Shown: piece after piece, positions 28,403-31,317 of the stretch | How the letters are laid out: each line of letters opens with the position of its first letter | Numbering within the stretch: position 1 is the first letter of the stretch | Assembly: GCA_037447655.1 (NCBI GenBank) | Contig: JBBHKE010003130.1 | Location: 28,441-59,757 of the forward strand | Direction: 5' to 3' | Length of the DNA stretch: 31,317 nucleotides | Source: Zygnema cylindricum | Lineage: Eukaryota > Streptophyta > Zygnematophyceae > Zygnematales > Zygnemataceae | Notes under the pieces: model-generated | The model's database searches: none | What the model was told of the DNA's origin: nothing | The model's input: the letters and a program-made list of their open reading frames with translations, nothing else | Position numbers and translations under genes: made by a program

Positions 28403-29126
28403 ACTTTCAGCTTCGCGAAGCGCTTTTATTAGGATGCAGCGGAGTGGCCCGAGGAGTGGCGAACTGGAGAGCCTGTGGATCATATCCTTATCCCCGCCAA
28501 CATACCGTCAAACCCGGCGTGGAATTTTTTGAGGACAAAAGACCTCAGGAACAATCACAAGGGTTATGTGCAGCTAAACCCCCATACCCTGCCGTTTGTG
28601 GAAGTGGTTGAAAATAACTACCGGTAGAGGGTCGATGTTCTCGGGTTACTTCGCCATTATCACCCGTGGGATGTCCGCCTCCATGACATCATCTCTCAGG
28701 CAGAGGTTCTACCTGAGGTACTGGCACTCAAGCTGGCCCGGAAGAACGCTCTACAGCGGGCCCAAGCTGCCAAGAAACATGCGTCCTTCAAACTAAGGAA
28801 GTTACCTCGGTGGGAACCGATTGAAAGAGAGGCGAAAGAGGCACAAGAACTTGCAGAACCCGAAGCGCCCCAAATTTCGGCAGCCAAGGAGCTTGTACCG
28901 GCAGCCATTCCGCTCCCACTCGAGGGACCAGAGGGTGTACCAAAGGAAAGGGAGGACCAAGTTCGGGAGCGAATCACTCGGAGATGTGGCAGCGGCAGAC
29001 CATCATATTGCGCTGTTGGAGACCCGTTGTGAACAACTCCAAAACCAACTCGACACCATGCAACATGAGTTCGAGGAGTACCTTGAAAAGACGTACGGCA
29101 TACTCCGACAATTACAGTTTCCTTGA
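28403..29126 (+). pseudogene. Extra 3' ORF of the gypsy element, 3' half
   Basis: After the copia LTR: TFSFAKRFY, stop, DAAEWPEEWRTGEPVDHILI..., LNPHTLPFVEVVENNYR, stop near 28624, RVDVLGLLRHYHPWDVRLHD, then an Ala/Lys/Arg-rich helical segment (KLARKNALQRAQAAKKHASF) and a Pro/Glu linker. A one-base shift near 28965 leads to LGDVAAADHHIALLETRCEQ, a heptad-like coiled coil, ending EKTYGILRQLQFP at TGA 29124. The G-rich tract and 3' LTR begin 35-45 bases later, so this is the last gene of the element. Together with the 5' half it is about 400 residues. I cannot assign a family. Confidence 0.5.
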
Positions 29127-29159
29127 TCCAGTAAGGTTCAGCGGGACACTGAAGTGCTA

Positions 29160-29215
29160 GTGGGGGGGCAATGTAACAAGGTTACAAAGTTGGGTACTTA
29201 GTAGCTTACAACTAG
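29160..29215 (+). repeat. Polypurine tract and start of the gypsy 3' LTR
   Basis: GTGGGGGGG (29160-29168) precedes TGTAACAAGGTTACA at 29172. The next 30 bases (AGTTGGGTACTTAGTAGC...ACAACTAG) match the start of the 5' LTR at 12392-12436 with a handful of changes. The match stops at 29215, so the 3' LTR is truncated. Confidence 0.85.
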
Positions 29216-29320
29216 TATTGAAAAGAAAGCTTTAGTAAGTCTTAGAAATTTGAGTTTAGGACTTAGAATATTTTTAGAATACCAACTGTTCAATATTGAC
29301 CAAATTTCGTGTGGATTTTT
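29216..29320 (+). repeat. Fragment of a copia LTR
   Basis: TTAGGACTTAGAATATTTTT is identical to 22801-22820 and its flanks align with the middle of the element B LTR (about 22785-22870). The upstream TATTGAAAAG resembles an LTR start (TGTTGAAAAG). It may be an internally deleted solo LTR that removed the rest of the gypsy LTR. Confidence 0.55.
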
Positions 29321-29667
29321 TGTAGTATCTACACAAATAGTTATCTTTAAGTAAATTAGTGTGTAGGGCCGCCAATGAATGTAGACGTGATAAGAATCAC
29401 CCGGATTTTTAGGGTATAGATATTGTTAGTGAATAATTCTGGTCCAAACACTTTAATGTATGTCAGAAGATTGTCTAGTGAACCTAATACATACGTTTTA
29501 GATATTTTGAAGATCGTTAGAGTATTTAATTCAATTACGAGTGATCAGTTCAACACAGAATGTACATTTTACACAAAAGTTAAGGAAATGAGAGCACTGA
29601 GTGCAGTTTAAGGTGTTTTGTGCTCTATTGTCTTTGATTTGCTTGTAGTACATGTTTTGTTTTGTTG
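29321..29667. other. Unassigned stretch
   Basis: 347 bp with no recognisable repeat or protein. A 62-codon open frame (29423-29611) has no domain-like pattern. Confidence 0.4.
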
Positions 29668-30568
29668 TGCAATATCTGTGGTCTCCATTGACCCAGAGAA
29701 TGAGCAGCATATGTAAAGCCTCTAGGATAATATTTGCCCCTTCTACATTCCCGCTGAATAAGCGCGCCAAGCCACACAAATATTTTGACCACTCTCACCC
29801 TTGTGAGGATAAGACTCCTCTGAGTCAAACGCAAAAAGAATCACTGAATTTGCTCCCTTGAGCAGTAAGTTATGGCTGGTTAAAGATGACCTTTACAGTT
29901 ACAAACTCTCTTAGAGAGAGGTACCTAAATTTCACTAAGTCCTGGTCTGCCTACTTACGACTGCCTAATACTAAACCCTAGTCCAATAGAAACATTATAG
30001 AGTAAAAGAAGGTACTCTAGGCGAAATACTTATTGTACAGCCATTGTACGACATGGCTTTTAAAGTGACGCATGTCAAAACGAGGCCATGGTTCCTCCTC
30101 CCATCTTCTCCGGTATCCAATCGTATAGTGCCACGTGGCGTCGCATGACGTTATCCCCAAAAAGCGCCGAAAGTTTTTTGCGGGTGGCGGCTGCACTTGT
30201 GGTCGTCCGATCATTTGTATTTATGTGGCTTCGATTGACTTCCATGGATGAATTGATTAATGCGTGTTTTCGTTAGTTTGCTGCAAATTAGCCCGTTTAA
30301 CAAATACATGAATATTTGTGAAACGTAACACGTATATTGTTTCGCTAGTGTCTTAATGGATAAGGCTTAGGTCTAAATAGTAGTCCGTAGCGCCTGTTCA
30401 AATCCGGCCATAGGCAGTATTTTGCTACAAATAGTAAAATACCTTCTATTTCATTCTGCCTCCTTCTAAATGACGCGGCAACAATGACGTGCCTTTGGTT
30501 CTCTCATTCTCTCTCTTTACATTATAACTAAACTATAGAAGTGAACTATTAATTACCTCTTTTCAACA
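29668..30568 (-). repeat. 3' LTR of copia element C (901 bp)
   Basis: In + orientation it begins TGCAATATCTGTGGTCTCC, matching the LTR termini of elements A and B, and ends TTTTCAACA before CTCCCCTTAA, the complement of the purine tract. It carries GTACAGCCATTGTACGACAT (30036-30055), GCATGTCA, CCACGTGGC at 30131-30139, and a tRNA-like segment at 30341-30418. Confidence 0.85.
30341..30418 (+). other. tRNA-like segment in the LTR of element C
   Basis: GTGTCTTAATGGATAAGGC resembles a tRNA 5' half with its A-box (compare the GGCCTAATGGATAAGGC type of plant tRNA-Arg). TGTTCAAATCC (30395-30405) is a good B-box, followed by GGCCATAGGCAGTATTTTGC. It is the best tRNA-like match in the window. An anticodon arm and acceptor pairing are not clean, so it is not called a tRNA gene. 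Confidence 0.55.
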
Positions 30569-30598
30569 CTCCCCTTAATTCTTAGTCACTTTTCGATT

Positions 30599-31317
30599 TT
30601 AATCCACAGTTTCTCTGCAATAAATCAACTTAGGGGAAGGTACTCGTTTTGTCATCATGTCTGCAATAATTTCTTTATGAGTTTTATGAACCAGTTTAAT
30701 GATTTTGTTTTCAACCTTCTCTTTGACAAAGCTTAGTCTAATATCCATATGCTTGGCTTTGAAGTGATGTTTCAAATTAGCTGCAATAGAGATAGCAGCT
30801 TGATTATCACAAAAATCATTCTGAGTTCCTGTCTTCATGAACCCAAGTTCTTCAAGAAGAGATTTCACCCTAGCACAGGAAGCCATGTATTCAGCCTCCA
30901 TAGTGGACTGAGCAACTACTATCTGTTGCTTGCTACTCTAACAGCATGCACCAGATCCAATTTGCAACACATATCCAGTCGTACACCGCCTTAAAGGCAT
31001 GTCTCCATAACTGGCATCACTCTAGATTGTGATGTCAGTGTGCTCCCCTCCCAAATGCAACCACAATTCCCTTGTCAGCACCAAATACCTCATCACCCTT
31101 TTGCCAGCCTCCCAGTCTCTCTTTCTTGGTTCATGTAGACTCTTGCTGAGGACTCCTGCGGCTGCAGCTATATCCGGGCGGGTACAATTAATAAAACATA
31201 TTAAACTGCCTACAATCTGCCGATAAGGGATATTTTCAATAAATCTTCTTTCTATCTCCTATATCTCATCATTAATGATCAATATTCCTCCCTCTTCACT
31301 CCCTTGACTCACTTTGT
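30599..31317 (-). pseudogene. Copia C RT end and RNaseH (runs off the right edge)
   Basis: Read from the right edge: SQGSEEGGILIINDE, a stop, then IPYRQIVGSLICFINCTRPD, IAAAAGVLSKSL, DWEAGKRVMRYL, GGEHTDITI, stop, SDASYGDMPLRRCTTGYVLQ, stop, SSKQQIVVAQSTMEAEYMAS (last RNaseH Asp/Glu region), FCDNQAAISIAANLKHHFKA and MTKRVPSPKLIYCRETVD ending at 30599. Two of the stops stand where element B or family patterns have Trp, consistent with TGG to TAG changes. Element B's KELMW segment is deleted here (ARVKSLLEELG). The rest of the element lies beyond 31317. Confidence 0.88.

Larger units (their letters stand above)
12392..29215 (+). mobile_element. Ty3/gypsy chromovirus, decayed, split by two copia elements
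   Basis: The segments are: 5' LTR 12392-12908; PBS 12910-12922; gag-pol 12943-16327; integrase C-terminus and chromodomain 20752-21244; spacer; extra ORF 21588-22118 and 28403-29126; a G-rich tract 29160-29169; and the first 44 bases of the 3' LTR at 29172-29215. The 3' LTR start (TGTAACAAGGTTACA then AGTTGGGTACTTAGTAG) matches the 5' LTR start (TGTAACAATGTTACA then AGTTGGGTACTTAGTAG). Domain order PR-RT-RH-IN-chromodomain defines a chromovirus. Without the two insertions about 6.1 kb remain. The integrase core is missing. The 5' flank ends ATGAA; the matching 3' duplication cannot be seen because the 3' LTR is truncated. Confidence 0.85.

Noticed and set aside
22114-28407. 5-bp target duplication for copia element B
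   Set aside because: Flanks CTCCC and ACTTT do not match. The insertion may be old, the ends slightly misplaced, or a rearrangement may have occurred.

Overview
The window looks like nuclear DNA of a land plant. The evidence is a split nuclear gene for a chloroplast-type aldo/keto reductase with a transit-peptide-like first exon, plant telomere-type motifs (TTTAGGG), and a dense nest of plant-type Ty3/gypsy (chromovirus) and Ty1/copia retrotransposons. I cannot name the species or clade. Apart from the reductase, essentially everything is mobile or repetitive DNA.

Layout. (1) 1-3014: the 5' end of the reductase gene on the minus strand, with exon 1 at 2685-3014 and exon 2 at 1491-1719. A roughly 965-bp intron carries a long polypurine tract. 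The gene runs off the left edge. (2) About 3190-9300: a graveyard of small DNA transposons and foldback sequence. It includes two non-autonomous hAT-type elements with near-perfect 8-bp target duplications (4503-5389 and 8885-9298), arms of what look like long-TIR Mutator-like elements, a GTAC-rich palindromic repeat in two copies, and a 20-bp CG-rich minisatellite. (3) 9300-12391: AT-rich non-coding DNA, a TTTAGGG-containing tandem repeat, and an unrecognised ORF (11568-12391) cut off by a retrotransposon insertion. (4) 12392-29215: one Ty3/gypsy chromovirus split by two Ty1/copia insertions. Its pieces are the 5' LTR, PBS, gag-protease-RT-RNaseH-integrase zinc finger, [minus-strand copia 16328-20751], the integrase C-terminus plus chromodomain, a spacer, the first half of an extra 3' ORF, [plus-strand copia 22119-28402], the second half of the extra ORF, a G-rich tract and the first 44 bp of the 3' LTR. 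(5) 29216-31317: a copia LTR scrap, then the 3' LTR and RNaseH end of a third, minus-strand copia copy that runs off the right edge.

The three copia copies belong to one family with shared LTR architecture. It has a primer binding site matching the anticodon arm of initiator tRNA-Met (a half-tRNA priming signature), a gag start codon inside the last 20 nt of the 5' LTR, a conserved GTAC-flanked LTR hairpin whose stem changes in a compensatory way between copies, G-box/ABRE-like CACGTG cores, and antisense tRNA-like sequence in U3. The gypsy element's extra ORF, between a chromodomain-type pol and the 3' LTR, encodes a protein I do not recognise. It has an N-terminal basic cluster, an acidic middle and a C-terminal coiled coil. 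All retroelement genes here are broken by stops, frameshifts or deletions, so the window shows decayed copies. All coordinates and comparisons were worked out by eye.
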